From positions 62,001 through 126,000 of the forward strand of contig NZ_WKKE01000001.1 in assembly GCF_009674775.1 (NCBI RefSeq): a stretch of 64,000 nucleotides of DNA, written 5' to 3'. Within the stretch, counting starts at the first letter, position 1. Each line of letters opens with the position of its first letter. Of this stretch, positions 17,184-25,625 are shown one piece after another. This DNA is from Flavobacterium sp. LC2016-23 (GTDB taxonomy: Bacteria > Bacteroidota > Bacteroidia > Flavobacteriales > Flavobacteriaceae). Below the pieces are notes generated by a model. The model saw only the letters and a list, made by a program, of their open reading frames with translations, searched no databases and was not told where the DNA came from. The position numbers and the translations under genes were made by a program.

Positions 17184-18668
17184 ATGGAGAAAACAATTAC
17201 GTTAGAAGAAATTCAGAATTTTAAGGGCAATTACCCAAAACAATTGTGGTATTTGTTTTTTGTTGAAATGTGGGAACGTTTCTGTTTTTACGGAATGCGT
17301 GGGGTGCTTACATTTTTTATGGTAGATCAGCTTTTATTAAAAGATGAACATGCTAATTTACAATACGGGGCCATTCAGGCTTTTGTGTATGCTTTTACTT
17401 TTATCGGAGGTATTTTTGCCGATAAAGTATTAGGGTTTAAAAAATCATTATTTTTTGGTGGAATCGTCATGATTCTCGGAAATCTTTTGATTGCCTTTTC
17501 GCCACAGGTTATGTTTTATTATGGTATTGCATTTTCTATTATTGGAACAGGTTTTTTTAAACCGAATGTTTCTTCAATGGTAGGGGAATTGTATCATGAA
17601 GATGATAACAGGCGAGACGCAGGTTATGGGATGTTTTATGCAGGTATCAATGTGGGAGGTCTTTTAGGAGGCGCCTTATGTATTTATCTGGGTAAATATT
17701 ATTCCTGGCAATTGTGCTTTTTATCTGCAGCAGTAGTCATGTTTTTGGGGTTGGTTACGTTTTTATTTACCAAAAAATACTTAGGCCCAATTGGAGATTC
17801 GCCATTATTAAATTTAGAGCCTGGTAAGAGAAGAATTCGCGAGATAGCAGTCTATGCAATATCAATTTTAAGCTTACCGTTTATTTTCATAATGGTGAAA
17901 AATACAGATTATACAGATTATTTCATGTATACAATCGGTATTGTTGCTGTTCTTTATTTTACATATGAACTAATTAAGTTAGGGGATGTGAAACTGCAGA
18001 AAAAGCTCTTTGCAGCCTTTTTGTTTGTATTTTTCTATTTGTTATTTAATGCAATCTATGAGCAAAGTGGTGGTTCGTTATCTCTTTTTGCTAAAGATAA
18101 CTTAAGTAATAAACTGTTGTTTTTTAACATTGATCCCAATGTTGTAAATAATAGTTCGAATACCTTCTTTGTGGTCGTGTTAAGTCCGCTTATTGGTCTG
18201 TTGTGGATATGGCTTGGAAAGAAAAGAATTGAACCTAATACTTTAATTAAATTCGGAATTGGATTCTTGTTTTTGGGAGCTTCTTTTTATATTTTTTATC
18301 TCACGAAATTCTTCGCAAATTCTGAAGGTATTGCCTCTTTAAATGTGTTTACTTTTGCTTATTTAGTAACGACTATTGGTGAACTTTGTTTAGGGCCAAT
18401 CGGAATGTCGATTATTACGAAGCTGTCGCCAAAAAGATTATTTGGTATGATGATGGGATTGTGGTTTCTGGCCAGTGCGTTTGGACAATTATTCGCCGGA
18501 AAGCTGGGTGCAGAAATATCCAGATCAAATACGGGCGTTACTTTACTTTCAAAACTGCAGTCTTATACAGAAGGGTATTATCAACTGGCGATTTATTCTG
18601 TTGTTGCCGGAGTTATTTTAATTGCAGTTTCGCCAATTATTAGAAAATTAATGCAAGAAGTAAAATAG
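17184..18668 (+). CDS. POT-family proton:oligopeptide transporter, second copy
   Basis: 494 residues with the same signature (EMWERFCFYGMRG at about 29-41), FKPNVSSMVGELY and GINVGGLLGG. It lacks the charged insert of the first copy. The chosen ATG lies one base after the stop of the first POT gene. An upstream ATG at 17169 would overlap it by 14 bases, so coupling is tight either way. The two copies are diverged and may differ in peptide preference. Regulated with DPP IV if the operon reading is right. Confidence 0.92.
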   Translation: MEKTITLEEIQNFKGNYPKQLWYLFFVEMWERFCFYGMRGVLTFFMVDQLLLKDEHANLQYGAIQAFVYAFTFIGGIFADKVLGFKKSLFFGGIVMILGNLLIAFSPQVMFYYGIAFSIIGTGFFKPNVSSMVGELYHEDDNRRDAGYGMFYAGINVGGLLGGALCIYLGKYYSWQLCFLSAAVVMFLGLVTFLFTKKYLGPIGDSPLLNLEPGKRRIREIAVYAISILSLPFIFIMVKNTDYTDYFMYTIGIVAVLYFTYELIKLGDVKLQKKLFAAFLFVFFYLLFNAIYEQSGGSLSLFAKDNLSNKLLFFNIDPNVVNNSSNTFFVVVLSPLIGLLWIWLGKKRIEPNTLIKFGIGFLFLGASFYIFYLTKFFANSEGIASLNVFTFAYLVTTIGELCLGPIGMSIITKLSPKRLFGMMMGLWFLASAFGQLFAGKLGAEISRSNTGVTLLSKLQSYTEGYYQLAIYSVVAGVILIAVSPIIRKLMQEVK

Positions 18669-18695
18669 ACGACATTTTGCAATTCAAATTTTGTT

Positions 18696-18703
18696 TAGAT
18701 TTG
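18696..18703 (+). promoter_or_regulatory. -7 box of the first thioredoxin-like gene
   Basis: TAGATTTG, 18 bases before the ATG at 18722. A TTG lies 16 bases upstream (18677-18679), slightly closer than usual. Confidence 0.45.
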
Positions 18704-18721
18704 TAAAAAATTAAAACGATC

Positions 18722-19189
18722 ATGAAAAAAATATTTTTAGTAGCCTTGTTTATAATTGGTGCTTTTACTTCACAGGCACAGGAATTAAAATGGTATACAG
18801 ATGTTAAAGAAGCCATTACGGTAAGTAATAAAGAAAACAAACCAATGTTGCTGTTTTTTACAGGAAGCGACTGGTGTGGCTGGTGTATAAGATTGCAAAA
18901 TGAAGTTTTAAAAACACCTGAATTCACCAAGTGGGCAAGTCAGAATGTTGTTTTAGTTGAATTGGATTATCCAAGAAGAACGCCTCAGACTCCGGAGTTG
19001 AAAAATCAGAATAACGAATTACAGCAAGCTTTTGGAATACAAGGTTTTCCAACGATTTACTTTACAAGTGCCGAAGCCAAAGACGGAAAGGTTAATTTTA
19101 AAGGCCTTGGTCAGACCGGATATGTTGCCGGAGGTCCGTCAGCGTGGTTAGCAGTTGCCGAAGGAATTGTTCATCCAAATAAATCTTAA
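18722..19189 (+). CDS. Exported thioredoxin-fold protein with intact CGWC
   Basis: 155 residues with a signal peptide ending SQAQE. The fold starts LKWYTDVKEAITVS, then MLLFFTGSDWCGWCIRLQ carries the active-site pair Cys52 and Cys55, and GFPTIYF holds the cis-Pro. It belongs to the thioredoxin_7/DUF255-like group of periplasmic thiol proteins, probably a disulfide reductase or isomerase. Partner proteins cannot be named. It is the intact member of a tandem set; two diverged copies without the CxxC follow at 19412 and 20135. Confidence 0.88.
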   Translation: MKKIFLVALFIIGAFTSQAQELKWYTDVKEAITVSNKENKPMLLFFTGSDWCGWCIRLQNEVLKTPEFTKWASQNVVLVELDYPRRTPQTPELKNQNNELQQAFGIQGFPTIYFTSAEAKDGKVNFKGLGQTGYVAGGPSAWLAVAEGIVHPNKS

Positions 19190-19217
19190 AACAAAGAAAC
19201 ACTTATAAATTTTTACA

Positions 19218-19249
19218 AAACTCCTTACAGCGACGTAAGGAGTTTTTTT
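19218..19249 (+). terminator. Terminator after the first thioredoxin-like gene
   Basis: CTCCTTAC/GTAAGGAG stem (19221-19228 and 19235-19242), extended by AAA/TTT, followed by a T-run. Confidence 0.88.
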
Positions 19250-19351
19250 GTTTAGTAAGAAAAAGTATCCACATGTGTTTGTGTTAATTGTTGTTTTAAT
19301 ATTTAATTATATTAAAAAAAACAAATAGTGTATTTTTTATATTAATAAAAA

Positions 19352-19381
19352 TTGGAAAATTAAAATATTATGTTAATTTCG
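19352..19381 (+). promoter_or_regulatory. Promoter of the second thioredoxin-like gene
   Basis: TTG at 19352-19354, exactly 19 nt, then TAATTTCG at 19374-19381. The box and the TATTATG just before it recur upstream of the third copy. Confidence 0.6.
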
Positions 19382-19411
19382 TTATGCTAATCTAACCAAA
19401 AACCTATCGAT

Positions 19412-19864
19412 ATGACCAAAAAATTACTTACCCTACTGTTCTTTTTAGGTTCATTTTTAATGCAGTCTCAAAATTTAGTCTGGAGAACTAATATGACCGA
19501 TGCAATTGCAATAAGTAATGAACAAAGAAAACCAATGCTCATTTTATTCACCGCCGCTGGCGTGCCGGATAATCTTCAAAATGAAATATTCAAAACACCG
19601 GATTTTGCGGTCTGGTCAAGAGACAATGTTATCCTCGTAAAATTAGATTTATCGGATATTAATGCATCTGAAAGTGATAAAGAGCAAAACCTCAGATTAA
19701 AAAATGCTTTTGGTGTTGTAGATTTACCAGAGGTATGTTATGCCAGTGCTTCCATCAGGAAGAATAAAACTACTTTTAGTGCATTAGGGAAAATTGCTTA
19801 TAAGCCTGGTGGTGCGCGATCGTGGATTTCAGAATCAGATGCTATTTTGCATCCTAGTGAATGA
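19412..19864 (+). CDS. Exported thioredoxin-fold paralogue lacking CxxC, copy 2
   Basis: 150 residues, signal peptide ending LMQSQ. It aligns with the 18722 protein from start to end (NMTDAIAISNEQRKPML; LQNEIFKTPDF; RLKNAFGV). The active site is gone: where copy 1 reads FTGSDWCGWCIRLQ this one reads FTAAG-VPDNLQ, three residues shorter and with no Cys. The cis-Pro position is kept but changed from GFPT to DLPE, followed by a new Cys (EVCYA). It cannot act as a classical thiol reductase. A structural, binding or single-Cys role is possible. It has its own promoter and terminator. Confidence 0.8.
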   Translation: MTKKLLTLLFFLGSFLMQSQNLVWRTNMTDAIAISNEQRKPMLILFTAAGVPDNLQNEIFKTPDFAVWSRDNVILVKLDLSDINASESDKEQNLRLKNAFGVVDLPEVCYASASIRKNKTTFSALGKIAYKPGGARSWISESDAILHPSE

Positions 19865-19879
19865 ATAAAATTTAAATTA

Positions 19880-19936
19880 AGTTTCTTAGTTTAATTTGTA
19901 GAATCCCTTTTTGCTGTTCAGTAAAAAGGGATATTT
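19880..19936 (-). pseudogene. Relic of the comEC 3' end between thioredoxin-like copies 2 and 3
   Basis: Read on the minus strand, bases around 19883-19936 match the last ~18 codons of comEC (20602-20660) with only a few substitutions and two single-base indels. The final codons still read GFYKLN and then a stop. The match extends past the hairpin stem into flanking bases, so it is not just a shared terminator. Confidence 0.65.
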
Positions 19937-19939
19937 TTT
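19903..19939 (+). terminator. Terminator after thioredoxin-like copy 2
   Basis: ATCCCTTTTT/AAAAAGGGAT 10-bp stem (19903-19912 and 19923-19932) with a 10-nt loop, then ATTTTTTT. It overlaps the comEC relic. Confidence 0.8.
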
Positions 19940-20071
19940 TACAATTAAAAAAGAGCAAATGAACTATTGTTATTTAAACCCCTTATTTTTTTTATTATAT
20001 AAAATATTTATCGTTTTAATAATAAATTTCATTTTACTTTATGTTTATTCTGTTTTTAATGATAATATCTA

Positions 20072-20101
20072 TTGTTTTTTAAGTGTATTATGCTAATTTA
20101 G
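20072..20101 (+). promoter_or_regulatory. Promoter of the third thioredoxin-like gene
   Basis: TTG at 20072-20074, exactly 19 nt, then TAATTTAG at 20094-20101. It matches the promoter of copy 2 in both spacing and flanks (TATTATG before the box). Confidence 0.55.
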
Positions 20102-20134
20102 TTTTTATTTGTTAACTTAATTAACTGCCCGTTT

Positions 20135-20584
20135 ATGAATAGAAAACTACTTATCCTACTATTTTTTTTAGTTACATTTTTGACAAAGGCGCAGAATGTA
20201 GTCTGGACCACAAACGTGACTGATGCTATTGCATTGAGTAAAGAACAAAGAAAACCATTGTTGATTTTGTTTACTGGAACAGGTGCATCTGAAAATCTCC
20301 AGATACAGGTTTTTAATACTCCTGAATTTCAGAATTGGTCCCGTAAAAAAGTCATATTAGTAAAACTTGATCTGTCTGCTGAGACTTCCAGCGAGATAAG
20401 AGAGCAAAGCATTAAATTAAAAAATGCTTTTAATATTGTCGAATTACCGGAAGTGTGTTTTGCCTTCGCTAACACCAGGAATGGAAAAACAATGTTTCAG
20501 GCACTTGGGAAATTATCCTATAAAAATGAGGGAGCAAAAAGCTGGATATCACAATCTGAAGTGATTTTAAATCCGCTTGAATAG
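20135..20584 (+). CDS. Exported thioredoxin-fold paralogue lacking CxxC, copy 3
   Basis: 149 residues, signal peptide ending LTKAQN. It is closest to copy 2 (TDAIALSKEQRKPLLILF; LKNAFNIVELPEVCF; AKSWISQSE). The CxxC segment is again missing three residues (FTGTG-ASENLQ). The cis-Pro is in ELPE and is followed by Cys, as in copy 2. The shared three-residue deletion shows that copies 2 and 3 arose from one already degenerate ancestor. Its terminator lies inside the convergent comEC gene. Confidence 0.8.
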   Translation: MNRKLLILLFFLVTFLTKAQNVVWTTNVTDAIALSKEQRKPLLILFTGTGASENLQIQVFNTPEFQNWSRKKVILVKLDLSAETSSEIREQSIKLKNAFNIVELPEVCFAFANTRNGKTMFQALGKLSYKNEGAKSWISQSEVILNPLE

Positions 20585-20601
20585 GCCTGTATAATAATTT
20601 C

Positions 20602-22638
20602 CTAGTTTAATTTGTAGAATCCCATTTCGTCTGTTGAGTGAAACGGGATTCTTTTTTTGGAGCAGCTCATTTTCCAGTATTTTTGAAGGGAATACGAATT
20701 TGATGCATCAGATACAATTATTTTGGGTTTCAGATCAAGCAAGACCCGATCTAAGTTGATCTTCGGAGATTGTGTAAGAATCAAAATGTCCGGGCAGCTG
20801 TTTCTTTTGTAGACACCGCTACTGTCAATCAACAATATCTTTTGATTGTTAAAAAAGAAGGTGTTTTTAATTTTGCTTATTGACTTTATGCATTCAGGAT
20901 TTCCTATTATATTTAGAGATATGCTGTTTTGTTCCGAACCTCTGTTTTTGAAATTTTCATTGGTGAAAAGAAGGATTTTTTTTCCGTTTCGTTCCGTAAT
21001 AATGGTTTTTTTCTTCGCATGATAGACAATCAGTTCGTGTTTTTCTTCAAGATCTTTTTTGGTTATAATAAAGGATAGCTGGACAAAAATCACAGAAATA
21101 AAAACAGCGACTAATTTAGGGTAACTGGGTTTTTTTAACCAAAAAACGGTAGTGATGGTTAAGACATAGAATGCAAGGAAATAATAAAAATTGAAACCGA
21201 TATCACGGATTACAAAAGATTCTAATGAAGCTACACCATGCGTAATGAGGTTTAGAATGCAAATACTTTTTTCGAAAATTTTAATTAAGAAAATAGGGCA
21301 ACTGGTAAACACAGAAATTAGCATTACTACAATTCCTGTAATCATTATAAAAGATAAAACGGGAAGGATAAGAATATTGGTTACAAAAAACAGACAGGGA
21401 AATTGGTGAAAGTAATACAAACAAATGGGGAAAGTTCCGATTTGAGCGGCAAAAGAAACAGTGAGAGCTTCCCATACGTAAGTTGAAATTTTATTTTTTG
21501 GTTTCCAGATCCCTTTTAGTAACGGTTGTATCCATAGAATTGAGAAAAGCGCAATATAACTTAACTGAAATCCAACATCGAACAAAAAGTAGGGCTCGAA
21601 CAATAAGATCAGAAGAATTGAAATTAATAAGGTATGGTAAATATTGCTGCCGCGTCTTAAATGATTTCCAATCGCCAGAAAGGAAAACATAATAACAGAA
21701 CGCAAGACTGGAGGCGAAAGGCCTGAAATAATCCCGAAAAGACTTAATGATACCAAAATGGCTATTAATTTCATAAGGGAACCCTTTCTTGTATTGGGGA
21801 TTGGTTTTAAAATAAACAATATAAATAACATGATATAACCCACATGAAGTCCCGAAACAGATAAAATATGCGTTGCTCCTGAATATTGATAATCCCTGAT
21901 GATATCAGAAGAAATTTCCTGGCGCTGGCCCAAGATCAATGCCATTGCGACATTCATTTCTGTTTTGTTGAAATGGGCTTTTTCAAGATTGTAGATGATT
22001 CGGGAGTTTAGCATTGATGCATAAAACCAAACAGTCTTTTCGATTTTTTTGCTGATCTCTATTTCGGCTTTAGAAATATAGACCTGCGCATATATTTTCT
22101 TATTGGAAAGATATTTAGCATAATCAAACTGATTCGGATTTTTAGGTGCAGTTGTGTGTTGTAAAAGGGCTTTTGTCTGAATGGTATTTCCGATAATAAA
22201 CGTATTCGGAAGATTATCTTTCTGAATGTTTACAATAATTTTACCCCTGTAAATGCTACTTTTAATATGATTTAAACATGCAACATATCTATCGTTATAC
22301 CTATTGCTTTTCAATTGTTCTGTTAATGTAAAAGAAATAGTTTGTTCATCTTCGAAAGCTTTTTTATAGTGGATATAATTGGATGGCTGAAGGGAGTCTG
22401 TGTGGAATAATAAAGTAATAATTCCAAGCCAGAATGAAATAAGACAGGTACTTATTCCGAAAAAAAGGAGTAGTTTTTTATTTTTTCCGGATAAAAAATA
22501 GAGCATTAAAAAAAGAATTTCCGTAATTAGTATAGTCGCAACAGCAACGAAAATTGTGGGTTGCCAATAGTAAGAAACCAATATGCCGGTTATAAAACAA
22601 ATTGTAATTTTAGCCAACGGGAAATCTAATACTTTCAT
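20602..22638 (-). CDS. comEC: ComEC/Rec2-type DNA-uptake channel protein
   Basis: 678 residues with multiple transmembrane helices. The competence-domain signature is YSGATHILSVSGLHVGYI, preceded by an OB-fold DUF4131 region (about residues 90-200). The C-terminal ~120 residues (LIVYHAKKKTIITERNGK) are soluble, but I see no HxHxDH motif of a metallo-beta-lactamase domain, as is usual in this phylum. ComEC carries single-stranded DNA across the inner membrane in transformation. Last gene of the surE-lpxB run. Its final codons contain the terminator of the convergent thioredoxin-like gene. Confidence 0.9.
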   Translation of the reverse strand: MKVLDFPLAKITICFITGILVSYYWQPTIFVAVATILITEILFLMLYFLSGKNKKLLLFFGISTCLISFWLGIITLLFHTDSLQPSNYIHYKKAFEDEQTISFTLTEQLKSNRYNDRYVACLNHIKSSIYRGKIIVNIQKDNLPNTFIIGNTIQTKALLQHTTAPKNPNQFDYAKYLSNKKIYAQVYISKAEIEISKKIEKTVWFYASMLNSRIIYNLEKAHFNKTEMNVAMALILGQRQEISSDIIRDYQYSGATHILSVSGLHVGYIMLFILFILKPIPNTRKGSLMKLIAILVSLSLFGIISGLSPPVLRSVIMFSFLAIGNHLRRGSNIYHTLLISILLILLFEPYFLFDVGFQLSYIALFSILWIQPLLKGIWKPKNKISTYVWEALTVSFAAQIGTFPICLYYFHQFPCLFFVTNILILPVLSFIMITGIVVMLISVFTSCPIFLIKIFEKSICILNLITHGVASLESFVIRDIGFNFYYFLAFYVLTITTVFWLKKPSYPKLVAVFISVIFVQLSFIITKKDLEEKHELIVYHAKKKTIITERNGKKILLFTNENFKNRGSEQNSISLNIIGNPECIKSISKIKNTFFFNNQKILLIDSSGVYKRNSCPDILILTQSPKINLDRVLLDLKPKIIVSDASNSYSLQKYWKMSCSKKRIPFHSTDEMGFYKLN
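20617..20658 (+). terminator. Terminator of thioredoxin-like copy 3, embedded in comEC
   Basis: GAATCCC/GGGATTC stem (20617-20623 and 20645-20651), extended inward by TTTC/GAAA after one mismatch, then a run of seven T. It lies wholly inside the comEC coding sequence. Confidence 0.75.
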
Positions 22639-22691
22639 GGCTTAAAAGTATTAAATTTTTGTAAGAAAAATAATATTTTATTGAAAAATAA

Positions 22692-23177
22692 TTATTCGAT
22701 AACCCTGTTGATCTGAACAAATGAATTTTGGTAATATGGTTCTTTAGTCGAGGAAATTATAACGCCCTTTGAAGTTGAAGAATGTATAAATTTTATTTCA
22801 CTGCCCGTTTTTTCCGTAATAAGCCCAACGTGGTTGATTTGTCTGCTTTTGTTGGTTTTAAAGAAAATCAGGTCTCCTTTTTGGGCATCATAAAAGGGTA
22901 TCACTTTTCCAATTTTTGATTGTTCGTACGAACTTCTCGGCATCGTAATGTTTTCAGTCTGGAAAGTAGTGAAAACTAATCCCGAGCAATCATAGCCACT
23001 TTTAGTTGTGCCTCCGGCCTTGTACCGAACACCAAGATTATCAGTAGCAGTATCAATTAAATGCTTCACTCTATTTTTGTTTTCCCTTTTCGATTCATTT
23101 TTAACGACTGCTGCAGAACTTGATTTACAGGAAGTAAAAATGATGAACAATAGGGCGAAAACAAATACTTTTTTCAA
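22692..23177 (-). CDS. NlpC/P60 (C40) cell-wall hydrolase, lipoprotein
   Basis: 161 residues with a lipobox-like FTSC (Cys17) after the signal helix. The C40 domain has GYDCSGLVF with the catalytic Cys64, INHVGL with His116, and FIHSS with His132, all present. Such enzymes cut gamma-D-Glu-diaminoacid bonds in peptidoglycan peptides. It is placed between lpxB (11 bases upstream) and comEC on one strand. Confidence 0.92.
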   Translation of the reverse strand: MKKVFVFALLFIIFTSCKSSSAAVVKNESKRENKNRVKHLIDTATDNLGVRYKAGGTTKSGYDCSGLVFTTFQTENITMPRSSYEQSKIGKVIPFYDAQKGDLIFFKTNKSRQINHVGLITEKTGSEIKFIHSSTSKGVIISSTKEPYYQNSFVQINRVIE

Positions 23178-23188
23178 AACAAAATCTT

Positions 23189-24310
23189 TTAAAGTTGTTT
23201 TTTTAAATCAGCTACAATAAGTTTTGCAGTTTTTTCGCTGGCGCCAACTCCGCCTAATTTCTGCTCTAAAATATCATAATTTTTTAGCAGTGCATCGCGA
23301 TAAGCAGGCTCCAGTAATTTTTGTAATTCTTCTTTAATGCGTCTGGTAGTGCACTCACTCTGAATTAATTCAGTTACCACTTCCTGATCCATAATTAAGT
23401 TGACAAGGGAGATGTACTTTAAGGTAATAATACGTTTTGCAATCTGATAGGAAATGTTACTTCCTTTGTAACACACCACTTCCGGAACTTTAAACAAAGC
23501 GGTTTCTAAAGTTGCCGTACCGGAGGTTACCAATGCCGCAGTTGAAGATCGAAGTAAATCGTAGGTTTTATTCGAAATAAACTTGATGTTTTTGTTGGTG
23601 ATAAATTGCTGGTAAAATTCAAAATCCTGACTTGGCGCTCCTGCAATTACAAATTCATATTCCTGAAAATCATCTACAACACTCAGCATTACGCTCAGCA
23701 TTTTAGTAATTTCCTGCTGACGGCTTCCCGGTAAAACGGCTATAATTGGTTTTTCGCTCAGATGATTTTCTTTTCTAAAAACAGCTTCATCAAAAGGTGG
23801 TTGGTTCTGAATAGCATCAATTAAAGGATGCCCCACAAAATCTACAGGAAATTGATGTTTATCTTCATAGAAACTTTTCTCAAAAGGCAAGATGACAAAC
23901 ATTTTGTCCACATCTTGTTTAATAGCCTTGATTCTGCTTTCTTTCCAGGCCCATATTTGCGGGGAAATATAATAATGCGTTTTGTAATTAAGCGCTTTGG
24001 CCCATTTTGCAATACGCATATTAAAACCCGGGTAATCAATGAAAATAAGAACATCAGGCTGAAAGGCTGTGATGTCTTTTTTACAAAAAGTAATGTTTGA
24101 TAAAATGGTTTTTAAATTAAAAACAACTTCAATAAAACCCATAAATGCCAGTTCACGATAGTGTTTTACTAAAGTTCCGCCTGCTTTTTGCATTAAATCA
24201 CCGCCCCAAAATCTAATTTCAGCCTGAGGATCTTCCTTGTATAACGCTTTCATTAAATTAGAGCCATGCAGGTCTCCCGAGGCTTCACCAGCTATTATAT
24301 AGTATTTCAT
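23189..24310 (-). CDS. lpxB: Lipid-A-disaccharide synthase
   Basis: 373 residues, GT19 fold. N-terminal IIAGEASGDLHGSNLMKAL is the family signature; FIDYPGFNMRIAKWAK, YISPQIWAWKESR and AVLPGSRQQEI are the conserved donor and acceptor motifs. It joins UDP-diacylglucosamine and lipid X to make lipid A disaccharide at the inner membrane. It lies in the minus-strand run surE, small membrane gene, lpxB, NlpC/P60, comEC. Confidence 0.96.
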   Translation of the reverse strand: MKYYIIAGEASGDLHGSNLMKALYKEDPQAEIRFWGGDLMQKAGGTLVKHYRELAFMGFIEVVFNLKTILSNITFCKKDITAFQPDVLIFIDYPGFNMRIAKWAKALNYKTHYYISPQIWAWKESRIKAIKQDVDKMFVILPFEKSFYEDKHQFPVDFVGHPLIDAIQNQPPFDEAVFRKENHLSEKPIIAVLPGSRQQEITKMLSVMLSVVDDFQEYEFVIAGAPSQDFEFYQQFITNKNIKFISNKTYDLLRSSTAALVTSGTATLETALFKVPEVVCYKGSNISYQIAKRIITLKYISLVNLIMDQEVVTELIQSECTTRRIKEELQKLLEPAYRDALLKNYDILEQKLGGVGASEKTAKLIVADLKKQL

Positions 24311-24377
24311 ATTCGTATTTTTGAGAATGTGTTCTTTTTTTCAACAGAACTAATTTTTTGCAAAGCAAAGATAAGAT

Positions 24378-24650
24378 TTAAATAAACATAGTAGAAATTG
24401 CCAGAACAATCACAGCTAAGATAACACCACGAGCCATAAATTCTTTGTCTTTCTTTAAAAGTATGGCAAAAACGGCGAGGTCTAAAATAGTTCCCAAAGT
24501 GATAATTTTTCCTAAATAGCCATGATCTTTAATAGTTTTGAATCCTGTTGCCAGGTCAAATTGGGTAAAAAACGTAATAAATAAATAACTTCCTAAAAGA
24601 GAAGTAAAAATTCCAACGATAAAACCGATGAGCAGTTCTTTTTTATTCAT
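24378..24650 (-). CDS. Small membrane protein, unknown function
   Basis: 90 residues with three predicted helices (about residues 6-26, 48-63 and 72-90). Its start overlaps the surE stop by 8 bases and lpxB follows 67 bases later, so it is coupled to surE. No family is recognised. Confidence 0.7.
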   Translation of the reverse strand: MNKKELLIGFIVGIFTSLLGSYLFITFFTQFDLATGFKTIKDHGYLGKIITLGTILDLAVFAILLKKDKEFMARGVILAVIVLAISTMFI

Positions 24651-25422
24651 TTAAATTCCAGGTGTTAAGTTGTTGTATTGTATGATGGGCCGTTAAGTCA
24701 AATTGGACAGGTACTACCGAAATGTAGCCGTTTTCCAGTGCCCATTCGTCAGTATCTTCCCCTTTATCTTCGTTTACAAATTTCCCTGTCAGCCAGTAGT
24801 AATCTTTGCCGAAGGGGGTTTGTCTTTTATCAAATTTTTGGGCATAATACGCTTTCGCCTGGCGGCAAATCTTTATTCCTTTGATTTCATTTTTCTTCAA
24901 TTTTGGAAAATTGACATTTAAGACAATTCCTTTAGGAAGTTTATTCTCGAGGGTTTCCAGGGTGATTTTTTTGATAAAAGATTTGATAGGTTCGAAATCC
25001 GCATTCCAGTCAAAGTCCAGTAAAGAAAATCCAATGGCGGGAATTCCTTCGATTCCTGCCTCAACCGCGGCACTCATGGTTCCCGAATAAATTACATTTA
25101 TAGAAGAGTTGGAGCCGTGATTTACTCCGGAAACACAAAGATCCGGTTTTCTCTTCAGGATTTCATTAACGGCAAGTTTTACACAGTCGACCGGAGTTCC
25201 GGAACAGCTGTATTCTGCGATGGTGTCATTTTCTCCTGAAATTCTATCCAGATAAAGCGTATTGTTTATGGTAATCGCATGTCCCATGGCACTTTGCGGT
25301 TTGTCCGGTGCAACAACAAGTACTTCTCCAATGGTTTCCATAACACTTATCAAAGCTCTGATTCCCGGAGCGAGAATACCATCATCGTTGGTGACTAATA
25401 TAAGTGGTTTTTCTTGTTTCAT
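24643..25422 (-). CDS. surE: 5'/3'-nucleotidase SurE
   Basis: 259 residues. The metal-binding motif LVTNDDGILAPGI is at the N-terminus; VVAPDKPQSAMGHAIT and VSGVNHGSNSS are the other two conserved motifs. It removes phosphate from nucleoside monophosphates and is linked to stationary-phase survival. It is first in its operon, 36 bases after a -7 box. Confidence 0.96.
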   Translation of the reverse strand: MKQEKPLILVTNDDGILAPGIRALISVMETIGEVLVVAPDKPQSAMGHAITINNTLYLDRISGENDTIAEYSCSGTPVDCVKLAVNEILKRKPDLCVSGVNHGSNSSINVIYSGTMSAAVEAGIEGIPAIGFSLLDFDWNADFEPIKSFIKKITLETLENKLPKGIVLNVNFPKLKKNEIKGIKICRQAKAYYAQKFDKRQTPFGKDYYWLTGKFVNEDKGEDTDEWALENGYISVVPVQFDLTAHHTIQQLNTWNLNE

Positions 25423-25458
25423 GTTGCAGATATTTGGCAGTTAAAAGGATAAAAAAAG

Positions 25459-25466
25459 CAAATGTA
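25459..25466 (-). promoter_or_regulatory. -7 box of the surE operon
   Basis: TACATTTG on the minus strand, 36 bases before the surE ATG. No good -33 TTG at the expected distance. Confidence 0.5.
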
Positions 25467-25625
25467 GTGACAGAATTTATTAGAATAGTAACAAATAAAA
25501 TAAAATTTGTCAACTAAATAAAAGTTAACTTTGGGAAGTAAAACATTTTTATATCTTTAACAAAAAATTATAGTGAACTTGGCTTAACTGGCATAGTTTT
25601 TACCGTAACTTAGATTAAAAAATTG

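Noticed and set aside
19911-20096. 61-residue plus-strand frame between thioredoxin-like copies 2 and 3
   Set aside because: It is made of very AT-rich low-complexity codons, overlaps the comEC relic and terminator, and contains the promoter of copy 3.
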